In this document: one piece after another, positions 45,401 through 55,800 of the stretch
Numbering within the stretch: position 1 is the first letter of the stretch
Layout: every line of letters begins with the position of its first letter
Source of the DNA: Bufo bufo
Taxonomy: Eukaryota > Chordata > Amphibia > Anura > Bufonidae
Direction: 5' to 3'
Assembly (NCBI RefSeq): GCF_905171765.1
Contig: NC_053392.1
Coordinates: 106,132,220-106,196,219 of the forward strand
Length of the DNA: 64,000 nucleotides
Made by a program: the position numbers and the translations under genes
The notes under the pieces: generated by a model
The model's database searches: none
The model's input: only the letters and a program-made list of their open reading frames with translations
What the model was told of the DNA's origin: nothing

Positions 45401-46784
45401 TCCAATCGAAAGTCGGATTATGCTTCTGGAGCCAGGGGTACCCCAAGACCACCGAGTAGTGTGGAGACGAAATAACCTGGAGGCAGACCGACTCTCTGTG
45501 AACGGCACCAATGGCTATCCCCACTGGAAGGGTCTCATGAGTCACGTGTGGCGGCAGAAGGGGTCTGCCGTCTATTGCCTCAAGAGCCAGTGGAGAACCT
45601 CGAGCCTGCAGAGGAATGGAATTGGCGGCAGCGAACACACTATCAATGAACAAACCACCAGCACCAGAGTCCACCAACGCCTGGGTCGTCACCGAGCCCC
45701 CGACCCAGGAGAGGACAACAGTGATCAGTGGTTTGTCAACACGGGAAACCGGGGACGAGGAGACTCCAACCAAGATCTGCCCCCGACAGGATCTCAGGTG
45801 CGAGCGTTCTCCCGGACGGTTCGGACATGCCAACCGAAAATGCCCACCGAGACCACAGTACATGCATCGGCCCTCGCGTCTCCGGAGTACCCTCTCCCCC
45901 TCGGACAGGCGAGCAAACCCCAGCTGCGTGGATACACCCCCAGACAAGTCATCCCCAGGAGGCGTGGGAGGAGAGGGAGGCACGGGTGGGACAGCAAACG
46001 TAGGCGCCAATCTGTTAGAAGACCTCCGCAGGCTCTCCTTAAAGGAAGGTCTCTCCCTGAGTCTGGTGTCAATCAAAATCAGGAAAGAAATAAGAGACTC
46101 GAGCTCCACTGGTAGGTCCTTAGCTGCAACCTCATCCTTCAAGGCATCCGAGAGACCATGAGAGAAAGCAGCGACCAGAGCCTCATTATTCCAGCCCACC
46201 TCTGCTGCCAGGGTACGAAACTCAATGGCGTATTCAGCTACGGATCGTGAACCCTGTCTGATGGACATAAGGAGCTTCGCAGCAGAGGCAGCACGAGCCG
46301 GCACATCGAATACCTTCCGAAGAGAAGCAACAAAACCGGAAAACTCGGCAACCACCGGATTGTTGTTCTCCCATAAAGGGCTGGCCCAGGCCAAGGCCTT
46401 GTCCGAGAGCAGCGAGATCAAGAAGCCCACCTTTGATCTCTCAGTAGGAAAGGCATGTGGCAGCAACTCGAAATAAATGCCCACCTGGTTAAGGAAACCT
46501 CGGCACTGAGTTGGCTCTCCCCCAAAGCGCTGTGGAAGAGGGGCAGAACCGGTCATACCCCGAAACACCGCAGGCGCAACAACAGGTGTCGGGGTAGACT
46601 CTGGCGCAACAACCGGAGCGGCAGTAGGAGCGACAACCGACCCATCGGCAACGGGAGCGAAATGAGCCGTGCGTTCAAGCAGGGTTAGCAACGCCACAGC
46701 GAACCGACCCAACAGGTGATCCTGCTGATCAAGTCTGGCAACCAGCATGGGTAGCGAGGATGGCCCTGTACCGTCAGAATTCAT
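42465..46784 (-). CDS. Gypsy-2 Gag-Pol polyprotein with chromodomain
   Basis: 1,439 codons without a stop. It starts at ATG 46,784 ([10 protein letters not shown]), 13 bp inside the 5' LTR. Approximate residues: Gag capsid region 60-260 ([16 protein letters not shown]); CCHC zinc knuckle [14 protein letters not shown] near 307; protease DSGAG near 371; reverse transcriptase [20 protein letters not shown] then YLDDILVYS near 681; RNase H [15 protein letters not shown] near 829; integrase zinc site [10 protein letters not shown] near 1,014 and CSVCAQSK; catalytic D in MDFIVD near 1,084, D in SDRGSQF near 1,143, E in AAERSNQ near 1,179; chromodomain 1,372-1,425 with [15 protein letters not shown]. 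Every family signature is present, so the product should support copy-out retrotransposition. Gag and Pol are one frame, as in several chromoviruses. Confidence 0.96.
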   Translation of the reverse strand: [1439 protein letters not shown]

Positions 46785-46797
46785 GGCTTGGTCCTAA

Positions 46798-47255
46798 TGT
46801 CACGGAACCATGAACCAGACGTACAACAAGAGATAAGAGAAAATAAGAAGGCTTTATTGAAAATAAAGCTGTAAAGCAAAAGTCCAAGCGGATGGTGAAA
46901 CCGAAGCAGAGTCTTTGAGAGGCATGGGGTCAGGAACCAGAAGGGTAGTCAGACGAAGCCAGGATCAGGAACCAGCAGGGTAGTCAGACGAAGCCAGGAT
47001 CAGGAACCAGCAGGGTAGTCAGACGAAGCCAGGATCAGGAACCAGAAGCAGCAGCAGTCTTAGAAGCATGTGAACACAGGAGGACCAAGCAAGGAACTGA
47101 AGCCACAGACCTCCTATATATATGAGCTAGGCATCCAGCTCCTCCCAGTGGGAAGGAGGAGCCGCAGGGTGGAAGGCTACAAGAAACCCAGAAACCAAGA
47201 TGGCCGCCAGCACATGTCAAACGAAGGAGAACAGCAAGAAGGTAAGACCATGACA
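46798..47255 (-). repeat. Gypsy-2 5' LTR
   Basis: Near-identical to 41,997-42,453. It carries the presumed promoter (TATA-like run at about 47,114-47,123 on the plus-strand coordinates) and polyadenylation signal (46,853-46,858). Confidence 0.95.
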
Positions 47256-47870
47256 TCCTGCTCCTTGTCCTCGTACTCCTCGTCACTAGTGATGTCGCGA
47301 ACATAAAATTTTCAGTTCGCGAACAGCGAACGCGAACTTCCGCAAATGTTCGCGAACTGGCGAACCGGGCGAACCGCCATAGACTTCAATAGACAGGCGA
47401 ATTTTAAAACCCACAGGGACTCTTTCTGGCCACAATAGTGATGAGAAAGTTGTTTCAAGGGGTCTAACACCTGGACTGTGGCATGCCGGAGGGGGATCTA
47501 TGGCAAAACTCCCATGGAAAATTACGTAGTGGACGCAGAGTCGGGTTTTAATCCATAAAGGGCATAAATCAACTAACATTCCTAAATTGTTTGGAATAAC
47601 GTGCTTTAAAACATCCAGTGTGCGTATACGATCAGGTATGATGTTGTATCGATCAGGTAGTGTAAGGGTTACGCCCGCATCACAGACATTGACAGACCAA
47701 ACTCCCCTTTTAATGCACCGCAAACAGTTCATTTGCACAACCGCAAACTCCCCATTTGCACAAGGTTGGATACCAAGCTAGCCACGTCCCGGTGATGTCA
47801 TTGAAGGTTTCTTCCTCCACCCAGCCACGTACAACACCAAGGGTCCCCGAAAGGTCAATTGAATTGATTT

Positions 47871-48720
47871 TTCGAACGGGGAGATGGTTAAAAAAACGCT
47901 GGCTCCCTCCCCTTTGTTTTTATCCACGGTGACTGCGTCTGCGCCGTGCAATTTACTGTCACACCCGATATGAGTGGTATTTTCTGTAGTACTATTCTCA
48001 TCAGTTTAATCCCTCTAACGTCCCCGACTCCCCAATCTGGGGGCCATTTATTAAACAGATTTTTCGGACGGGGAGATGGTTAAAAAAACGCTGGCTCCCT
48101 CCACTCTGTTTTAATCCACGGTGACTGCGTCTGCGCCGTGCAATTTACTGTCACACCCGATATGAGTGGTATTTTCTGTAGTACTATTCTCATCAGTTTA
48201 ATCCCTCTAACGTCCCCAATCTGGGTGCCATTTATTGAATAGATTTTTCGAACGGGGAGATGGTTAAAAAAAACCTGGCTCCCTCCACTCTGTTTTAAAC
48301 CACGGTGACTGCGTCTGCGCCGTGCAATTTACTGTCACACCCGATATGAGTGGTATTTTCTGTAGTACTATTCTCATCAGTTTAATCCCTCTAACGTCCC
48401 CAATCTGGGTGCCATTTATTGAATAGATTTTTCGAACGGGGAGATGGTTAAAAAAACGCTGGCTCCCTCCACTCTGTTTTAAACCACGGTGACTGCATCT
48501 GCGCCGTGCAATTTACTGTCACACCCGATATGAGTGGTATTTTCTGTAGTACTATTCTCATCAGTTTAATCCCTCTAACATCCCCAATCTGGGGGCCATT
48601 TATTAAATAGATTTTTTGAACGGGGAGATGGTTAAAAAAACGCTGGCTCCCTCCACCGATATGAGTGGTATTTTCTGTAGTATTATTCTCATCAGTTTAA
48701 TCCCTGTTACGTCCCATATC
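47871..48720. repeat. hAT-B tandem array, 3' side
   Basis: Five units of 184-192 bp (TTCGAACGGGGAGATGG at 47,871, 48,063, 48,247, 48,431 and about 48,615), sharing CGGTGACTGCGTCTGCGCCG and GATATGAGTGGTATTTTCTG. The last unit is shortened. Confidence 0.92.
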
Positions 48721-48727
48721 AGGAATT

Positions 48728-49150
48728 GCCTTTTATGAAAAAAAATTTAGGCCGGGTACCTTCGACTGCCTTCACAGTGACAGACCAAACTCTCATACAC
48801 TAAACTGAATTGATTTCAGGAACCGGGAGATGGAAAAAGCAGCTTGGTCGGTCCTCTTACTCCCAAATTGGGGCACTGCGCGTGCACAGAGCAATGTGCT
48901 GTGACACCCTATATGAGTGGTGTCTTAACTAGTACTATTGCTATCAGTTTAATCCCTGTTACGGACCCTATCCGGTCGAATTGATTAACCATTGTCGAAT
49001 CCCCCATTGACATCCCCCTTATAAGCTGTGTAAAGCATATTTTTTAGTTTGGTTTTGAACTGCTGCATCCTTTCCGACTTTTGGTAATTTGGTAACATTT
49101 CTGCCACTTTCTGCTTATACCGGGGGTCTAGTAGCGTGGCCACCCGATCG
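48728..49150 (-). pseudogene. Duplicated transposase fragments in the hAT-B 3' region
   Basis: 49,010-49,145 is a near copy of transposase codons at 50,062-50,199 (both encode TLLDPRYKQKVAEML and KLKNMLYTAYKGD). 48,730-48,775 resembles the transposase region near 51,600 (AAAAAAATTT, CCGGGTACCTTC). The fragments lie outside the reading frame, apparently from internal rearrangement or from recombination with a second copy. Confidence 0.75.
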
Positions 49151-49589
49151 CTTTTGGTCTGACCATAATGAAGCAACGGCCTTATCATCTGGGGTGTGGC
49201 AACATTGCCAACACACTTTTATAGAGGTGATGATGATTGCTTCATTGTGATACGCAAGCCCCTTCACCACAACAAGGTAACGATCACGAAGGGGAATTGA
49301 CACTTGTATGTGCCTTTTTTTTTTGGTTTGTTTTTGCAGCCACAGTGCTGCACCATAGGACAGAAAAATTAGGCATGTACACATGCCTGAAAAATAATGG
49401 CACTGTTGCAGACGCTATTGTAGCAGCGGCCGGAAAAATTTATGTTTTCCAGGCAGAAAAGTGACTAAAACATTACGGCTTGAACCCTAGTTGGTGGTGG
49501 AGAATTCACGAAAGTCATCCGGTATGCAGACATTAAATACAGCAGCGTGGGGACCATTTTGAGGCCAAGGCATGTAATCAGGCCTTTTG

Positions 49590-52500
49590 TTAGTCAAACG
49601 TATCCCCCACTGTCAGTCCCTTCGGGATCCATGCCTCATTCATCTTTATGAAGGTGAGGTAATCAACACTTTTTTGACCGAGGCGACTTCTCTTGTCAGT
49701 GACAATGCCTCCTGCTGCACTGAAGCTCCTTTCTGACAGGACACTTGAAGCAGGGCAGGCCAGAAGTTCTATCGCAAACTGGGATAGCTCAGGCCACAGG
49801 TCAAGCCTGCACACCCAGTAGTGAAGGGGTTCATTGCTCCTCAGAGTGTCGATATCTGCTGTTAAGGCGAGGTAGTCTGCTACCTGTCGGTCGAGTCGTT
49901 CTCTAAGGCTGGATCCCGAAGGGCTGTGGCGATGAGTAGGACTGAAAAAGCTCCGCATGTCCTCCATCAACAACTCATCTGTAAATCGTCCAGTCCTTGC
50001 CGCCGTGGTAGGAGGAGGATTACACTCACCTCTTCCCCTGTTAGATTCCCGTTGTGCTGTGACATCTCCCTTATAAGCTGTGTAAAGCATATTTTTTAGT
50101 TTGGTTTTGAACTGCTGCATCCTTTCCGACTTTCGGTAATTTTGTAACATTTCTGCCACTTTCTGCTTATACCGGGGGTCTAGTAGCGTGGTCACCCAGT
50201 ACAGATCGTTCTCCTTTATCCTTTTTATACGTGGGTCCCTCAACAGACATGACAGCATGAAAGACCCCATTTGAACAAGGTTGGATGCAGAGCTTCTCAT
50301 TTCCCGTTCCTCGTCCTCACTGATGTCATTGACGGTCTGTTCTTCCCCCCAGCCACGTACAACACCATGGGTCCCAGATAGGTGACAACAACGAGCACCC
50401 TGGGGTGCCTGCTGTGGTTGGTCTTCCTCCTCCTCAAAGCCGCCACATTCCTCCTCTGACTCCTCTTCCTCATACTCCTCTTCCAGCGTTGCTGCAGGTC
50501 CGGCAAGCGATGATGACAAGGCTGTTTCTGGTGGTGATGGTGACCACAACTCTTCCTCTTCCTCTTCACGCTCATCTACAGCCTGATCCAGAACTCTTCG
50601 CAGGGCACGCTCCAGGAAGAAAACAAATGGGATGAGGTCGCTGATGGTGGCTTCGGTGCGACTGACTAGGTTTGTCACCTCCTCAAAAGGACGCATAAGC
50701 CTACAGGCATTGCGCATGAGTGTCCAGTAACGTGGCAAAAAGATTCCCAGCTCCGCAGAGGCTGTCCTAGCACCCCGGTCATACAAATACTCGTTGACGG
50801 CTTTTTCTTGTTGGAGCAGGCGGTCGAACATTAGGAGTGTTGAATTCCAACGTGTCGGGCTGTCGCATATCAAGCGCCTCACTGGCATGTTGTTTCGCCG
50901 CTGAATATCGGAAAAGTGCGCCATGGCCGTGTAGGAACGCCTGAAATGGCCACACACCTTCCTGGCCTGCTTGAGGACGTCCTGTAAGCCTGGGTACTTA
51001 GACACAAAACGTTGTACGATGAGATTCAACACATGTGCCATGCACGGCACATGTGACAACTTGCCCAAATTTAATGCCGCCAACAGATTGCTTCCATTGT
51101 CACACACCACTTTGCCGATCTCCAGTTGGTGCGGGGTCAGCCACTGATCCACCTGTGCGTTCAGGGCGGACAGGAGTGCTGGTCCTGTGTGGCTCTCTGC
51201 TTTCAGGCAAGTCAACCCCAAGATAGCGTTACACTGTCGTATCCGGGATGTGGAATAGCCCCTGGGGAGCTGGGGGGAATCAGTTGATGTGCAGCCAGAC
51301 GCCGCAGCAGAAGAGGACTCAGCCGAGGAGGAAATTAAAGAGGATGGAGTAGGAGTAGAGGAGGTGGCAGTAGGTCTGCCTGCAAGTCGTGGTGGTGTCA
51401 CCAACTCCGCTGCAGAGCCACGCATTCCATGCTTGTCAGCCGTCAGCAGGTTGACCCAATGCGCAGTATACGTGATATACCTGCCCTGACCGTGCTTTGC
51501 AGACCAGGTATCAGTGGTCAGATGGACCCTTGCCCCAACACTGTATGCCAGAGATGCCATGACTTCCTTTTCAATGACATGGTAGAGGTTTGGGATTGCC
51601 TTTTTTGAAAAAAAATTTCGTCCGGGTACCTTCCACTGTGGTGTCCCAATAGCGACAAATTTTTTGAAGGCCTCAGACTCTACCAGCTGGTATGGTAAAA
51701 GCTGGCGGGCTAAGAGTTCCGTCAAGCCAGCTGTCAGTCGCCGGGCAAGGGGGTGACTTTGTGACATTGGCTTCTTATGCTCAAACATGTCCTTGACAGA
51801 CACCTGACTGTGGGCAGATGAGCAGGAACTGCTGAAGGTGAGAGATGGAGTGGCGGGTGGTTGAGAGGGGGCAGGGAGGACAGCAGTGGTTGACGTGGCT
51901 GAAGATGCAGGACCAGGAGGAGCATGGTGGCTTTGAGTTTGTGTGCTGCTTGTACTCATGTGTTGATCCCATAGGCGTTTGTGATGTGAGATCATGTGCC
52001 TTCGCAAAGCAGTTGTACCAAGGTGGGTGTTGGACTTCCCACGACTCAGTTTCTTTTGGCACAGGTTGCAAATGGCATTGCTTTTATCAGAGGCAGACAC
52101 ACAAAAAAAATGCCACACTGCTGAGCTTTGCAATGACGGCATTCTAGTGGTGGCAACAGCATGCGTTGACTGGCGTGCTGTCTGGCTGACCCCAGGTGCC
52201 GATACATGCTGTCTGACTGTGCCACTAACTCCTTGCGACGACCTCCCCCTGCTTCCAACTCGTCTCCTCATTCTCTCTGTCTCCCCTTCAGAACTTTCCC
52301 CCTCTTCTTCTCTTCGAGCAGGCACCCACGTGGCATCCGTGGACACATCGTCATCATCAACCGCTTCACTTGTATCTGACACCTCAGCAAAGGAAGCAGC
52401 AGCGGGTACAACATCATCATCATCACACTGTACGTCCATGTGTGTAATCCTGCCTGACTGAGACATATCCCCGTAATCTACATCATCTGGCAATAATGGT

Positions 52501-52838
52501 TGCGCATCACTAATTGCATCCAACTGATGTGTAAATAACTCCTCTGACGGATCAAGTGAAGCGGCTGTGGTGGCTGTGGTGGTAGTGGCGACGGGCGGGT
52601 GCGTGGTAACTTGAGAGCAGGTGACCGAAGCTGAGTTGGAGGAGGATGGTGCGTCAAGGTTCTTAGCGGAAGCTGTTGAAGATTGGGTGTCCTGTCTAAG
52701 CCAGTCAACTACGTCCTCTGAATTTTTCGGGTTCAGGGTACGTGGCCTCTGAAAACTGGGCATTATTCCAGGGACAGTGGAAATCACAGCACCACGACCA
52801 CGACGGCCCCTGCGGGGTGGCCTGCCTCTGCCTGTCAT
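49590..52838 (-). CDS. hAT-B transposase, BED finger and hATC domain
   Basis: 1,082 codons without a stop, start ATG 52,838 (MTGRGRPPRR). Approximate residues: basic N-terminus; EDVVDWLRQ at 41-49; low-complexity Ser/Thr and acidic linker 50-230; BED zinc finger 235-290 (SSAVWHFF ... CNLCQKKLSRGK ... HMISHH); KWKVPGRNFFSKKAIP near 400; first catalytic Asp TTDTWSAKHGQGRYITYTAHW near 440; second Asp VCDNGSNLLAAL near 578; CMAHVLNLIVQRFV; RWNSTLLMFDRLL; acidic insert 754-830; LLDPRYKQKVAEML near 883; hATC dimerisation region with catalytic Glu in SVLSERSFSAAGG near 1,035. It should bind the subterminal repeats and carry out cut-and-paste transposition. Related to the ZBED-type hAT clade. Confidence 0.95.
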   Translation of the reverse strand: MTGRGRPPRRGRRGRGAVISTVPGIMPSFQRPRTLNPKNSEDVVDWLRQDTQSSTASAKNLDAPSSSNSASVTCSQVTTHPPVATTTTATTAASLDPSEELFTHQLDAISDAQPLLPDDVDYGDMSQSGRITHMDVQCDDDDVVPAAASFAEVSDTSEAVDDDDVSTDATWVPARREEEGESSEGETERMRRRVGSRGRSSQGVSGTVRQHVSAPGVSQTARQSTHAVATTRMPSLQSSAVWHFFCVSASDKSNAICNLCQKKLSRGKSNTHLGTTALRRHMISHHKRLWDQHMSTSSTQTQSHHAPPGPASSATSTTAVLPAPSQPPATPSLTFSSSCSSAHSQVSVKDMFEHKKPMSQSHPLARRLTAGLTELLARQLLPYQLVESEAFKKFVAIGTPQWKVPGRNFFSKKAIPNLYHVIEKEVMASLAYSVGARVHLTTDTWSAKHGQGRYITYTAHWVNLLTADKHGMRGSAAELVTPPRLAGRPTATSSTPTPSSLISSSAESSSAAASGCTSTDSPQLPRGYSTSRIRQCNAILGLTCLKAESHTGPALLSALNAQVDQWLTPHQLEIGKVVCDNGSNLLAALNLGKLSHVPCMAHVLNLIVQRFVSKYPGLQDVLKQARKVCGHFRRSYTAMAHFSDIQRRNNMPVRRLICDSPTRWNSTLLMFDRLLQQEKAVNEYLYDRGARTASAELGIFLPRYWTLMRNACRLMRPFEEVTNLVSRTEATISDLIPFVFFLERALRRVLDQAVDEREEEEEELWSPSPPETALSSSLAGPAATLEEEYEEEESEEECGGFEEEEDQPQQAPQGARCCHLSGTHGVVRGWGEEQTVNDISEDEEREMRSSASNLVQMGSFMLSCLLRDPRIKRIKENDLYWVTTLLDPRYKQKVAEMLQNYRKSERMQQFKTKLKNMLYTAYKGDVTAQRESNRGRGECNPPPTTAARTGRFTDELLMEDMRSFFSPTHRHSPSGSSLRERLDRQVADYLALTADIDTLRSNEPLHYWVCRLDLWPELSQFAIELLACPASSVLSERSFSAAGGIVTDKRSRLGQKSVDYLTFIKMNEAWIPKGLTVGDTFD

Positions 52839-52852
52839 TTTTTTTTTAGATA

Positions 52853-55800
52853 AGTGGTACTACGCGTGCTAGGTACTGTGCCACCCGGTATGAGTGGTTG
52901 GCACTGGCAGTGGGCACACTACAGTCTGTGGAAGTGGGCCTGACACACACTGGCAGCAGGCAAGCAACTGAATTTAGACTACTGTCTAAAAATTAAATGC
53001 CTTATTTATCGGCAAGCTACTGTGCCACCCGGTATCAGTGGTTGGCACTGGCAGTGGGCACACTACAGTCAGTGGAAGAGGGCCTGACACACACTGGCAG
53101 CAGGCAAGCAACTGAAATTACACTAAAGTGTAAAAATTAAATGCCTTATTTATCGGCAAGCTACTGTGCCACCCGGTATGAATGGTTGGCACTGGCAGTG
53201 GGCACACTACAGTCAGTGGAAGAGGGCCTGACACACACTGGCAGCAGGCAAGCAACTGAATTTAGACTACTGTCTAAAAATTAAATGCCTTATTTATCGG
53301 CAAGCTACTGTGCCACCCGGTATCAGTGGTTGGCACTGGCAGTGGGCACACTACAGTCAGTGGAAGCGGGCCTGACACACACTGGCAGCAGGCAAGCAAC
53401 TGAAATTACACTAAAGTGTAAAAATTAAATGCCTTATTTATCGACAAGCTACTGTGCCACCCGGTATCAGTGGTTGGCACTGGCAGTGGGCACACTACAG
53501 TCAGTGGAAGCGGGCCTGACACACACTGGCAGCAGGCAAGCAACTGAATTTAGACTACTGTCTAAAAATTAAATGCCTTATTTATCGGCAAGCTACTGTG
53601 CCACCCGGTATCAGTGGTTGGCACTGGCAGTGGGCACACTACAGTCAGTAGAAGCGGGCCTGACACACACTGGCAGCAGGCAAGCAACTGAAATTACACT
53701 AAAGTGTAAAAATTAAATGCCTTATTTATCGGCAAGCTACTGTGCCACCCGGTATGAGTGGTTGGCACTGGCAGTGGGCACACTACAGTCAGTAGAAGCG
53801 GGCCTGACACACACTGGCAGCAGGCAAGCAACTGAAATTACACTAAAGTGTAAAAATTAAATGCCTTATTTATCGGCAAGCTACTGTGCCACCCGGTATG
53901 AGTGGTTGGCACTGGCAGTGGGCACACTACAGTCAGTGGAAGAGGGCCTGACACACTGACTGGCAGCAGGCAAGCAACTGAATTTAGACTACTGTCTAAA
54001 AATTAAATGCCTTATTTATCGGCAAGCTACTGTGCCACCCGGTATCAGTGGTTGGCACTGGCAGTGGGCACACTACAGTCAGTGGAAGCAGGCCTGACAC
54101 ACACTGGCAGCAGGCAAGCAACTGAAATTACACTAAAGTGTAAAAATTAAATGCCTTATTTATCGGCAAGCTACTGTGCCACCCGGTATCAGTGGTTGGC
54201 ACTGGCAGTGGGCACACTACAGTCAGTAGAAGCGGGCCTGACACACACTGGCAGCAGGCAAGCAACTGAAATTACACTAAAGTGTAAAAATTAAATGCCT
54301 TATTTATCGGCAAGCTACTGTGCCACCCGGTATGAGTGGTTGGCACTGGCAGTGGGCACACTACAGTCAGTGGAAGAGGGCCTGACACACTGACTGGCAG
54401 CAGGCAAGCAACTGAATTTAGACTACTGTCTAAAAATTAAATGCCTTATTTATCGGCAAGCTACTGTGCCACCCGGTATCAGTGGTTGGCACTGGCAGTG
54501 GGCACACTACAGTCAGTGGAAGCGGGCCTGACACACACTGGCAGCAGGCAAGCAACTGAAATTACACTAAAGTGTAAAAATTAAATGCCTTATTTATCGG
54601 CAAGCTACTGTGCCACCCGGTATCAGTGGTTGGCACTGGCAGTGGGCACACTACAGTCAGTGGAAGAGGGCCTGACACACACTGGCAGCAGGCAAGCAAC
54701 TGAATTTAGACTACTGTCTAAAAATTAAATGCCTTATTTATCGGCAAGCTACTGTGCCACCCGGTATCAGTGGTTGGCACTGGCAGTGGGCACACTACAG
54801 TCAGTGGAAGCGGGCCTGACACACACTGGCAGCAGGCAAGCAACTGAATTTAGACTACTGTCTAAAAATTAAATGCCTTATTTATCGGCAAGCTACTGTG
54901 CCACCCGGTATCAGTGGTTGGCACTGGCAGTGGGCACACTACAGTCAGTTGAAGTCGGCCTGACACACACTAGCAGCAGGCAAGCAGCTGAAATTACACT
55001 AAAGTGTAAAAATTAAATGCCTTTTTTATGCAAAGTCCTGTGCCAGCCGGTATGAGTGGTGGGCACTGGCAGTGGGCACACTACAGTCAGTGGAAGTCAG
55101 CCTGACACACACTGGCAGGCAACTAACCTTAGATTAAAGTGTAAAAATTAAGTGCCTATTTTTTAAGCAAAGTCCTGTGCCACTCGGTATGACAGGGGTG
55201 GGCACTGGCAGTGGGCACACTACAGTCAGTTGAAGTCGGCCTGACACACACTAGCAGCAGGCAAGCAGCTGAAATTACATTAAAGTGTAAAAATTAAATG
55301 CCTTTTTTAAGCAAAGTCCTGTGCCAGCCGGTATGAGTGGTGGGCACTGGCAGTGGGCACACTACAGTCAGTGGAAGTCAGCCTGACACACACTGGCAGG
55401 CAACTAACCTTAGATTAAAGTGTAAAAATTAAGTGCCTATTTTTTAAGCAAAGTCCTGTGCCACTCGGTATGACAGGGGTGGGCACTGGCAGTGGGCACA
55501 CTACAGTCAGTTGAAGTCGGCCTGACACACACTAGCAGCAGGCAAGCAGCTGAAATTACACTAAAGTGTAAAAATTAAATGCCTTTTTTATGCAAAGTCC
55601 TGTGCCAGCCGGTATGAGTGGTGGGCACTGGCAGTGGGCACACTACAGTCAGTGGAAGTCAGCCTGACACACACTGGCAGGCAACTAACCTTAGATTAAA
55701 GTGTAAAAATTAAGTGCCTATTTTTTAAGCAAAGTCCTGTGCCACTCGGTATGACAGGGGTGGGCACTGGCAGTGGGCACACTACAGTCAGTTGAAGTCG

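Larger units (their letters stand above)
41997..47255 (-). mobile_element. Gypsy-2: intact, recently inserted chromovirus
   Basis: 5,259 bp flanked by a perfect 5-bp duplication TCCTG (41,992-41,996; 47,256-47,260). The LTRs (457 and 458 bp) differ, by eye, only by one inserted G near 46,890. One continuous gag-pol reading frame. A different lineage from Gypsy-1: LTRs are unrelated in length and sequence apart from the TGTCACG start, though the same domain order and a chromodomain are present. It interrupts the hAT-C transposase gene. Confidence 0.97.

Noticed and set aside
43080..46161. Many plus-strand open frames of 90-230 codons
   Set aside because: They lie antisense to the intact Gypsy-2 gag-pol and have no recognisable motifs.
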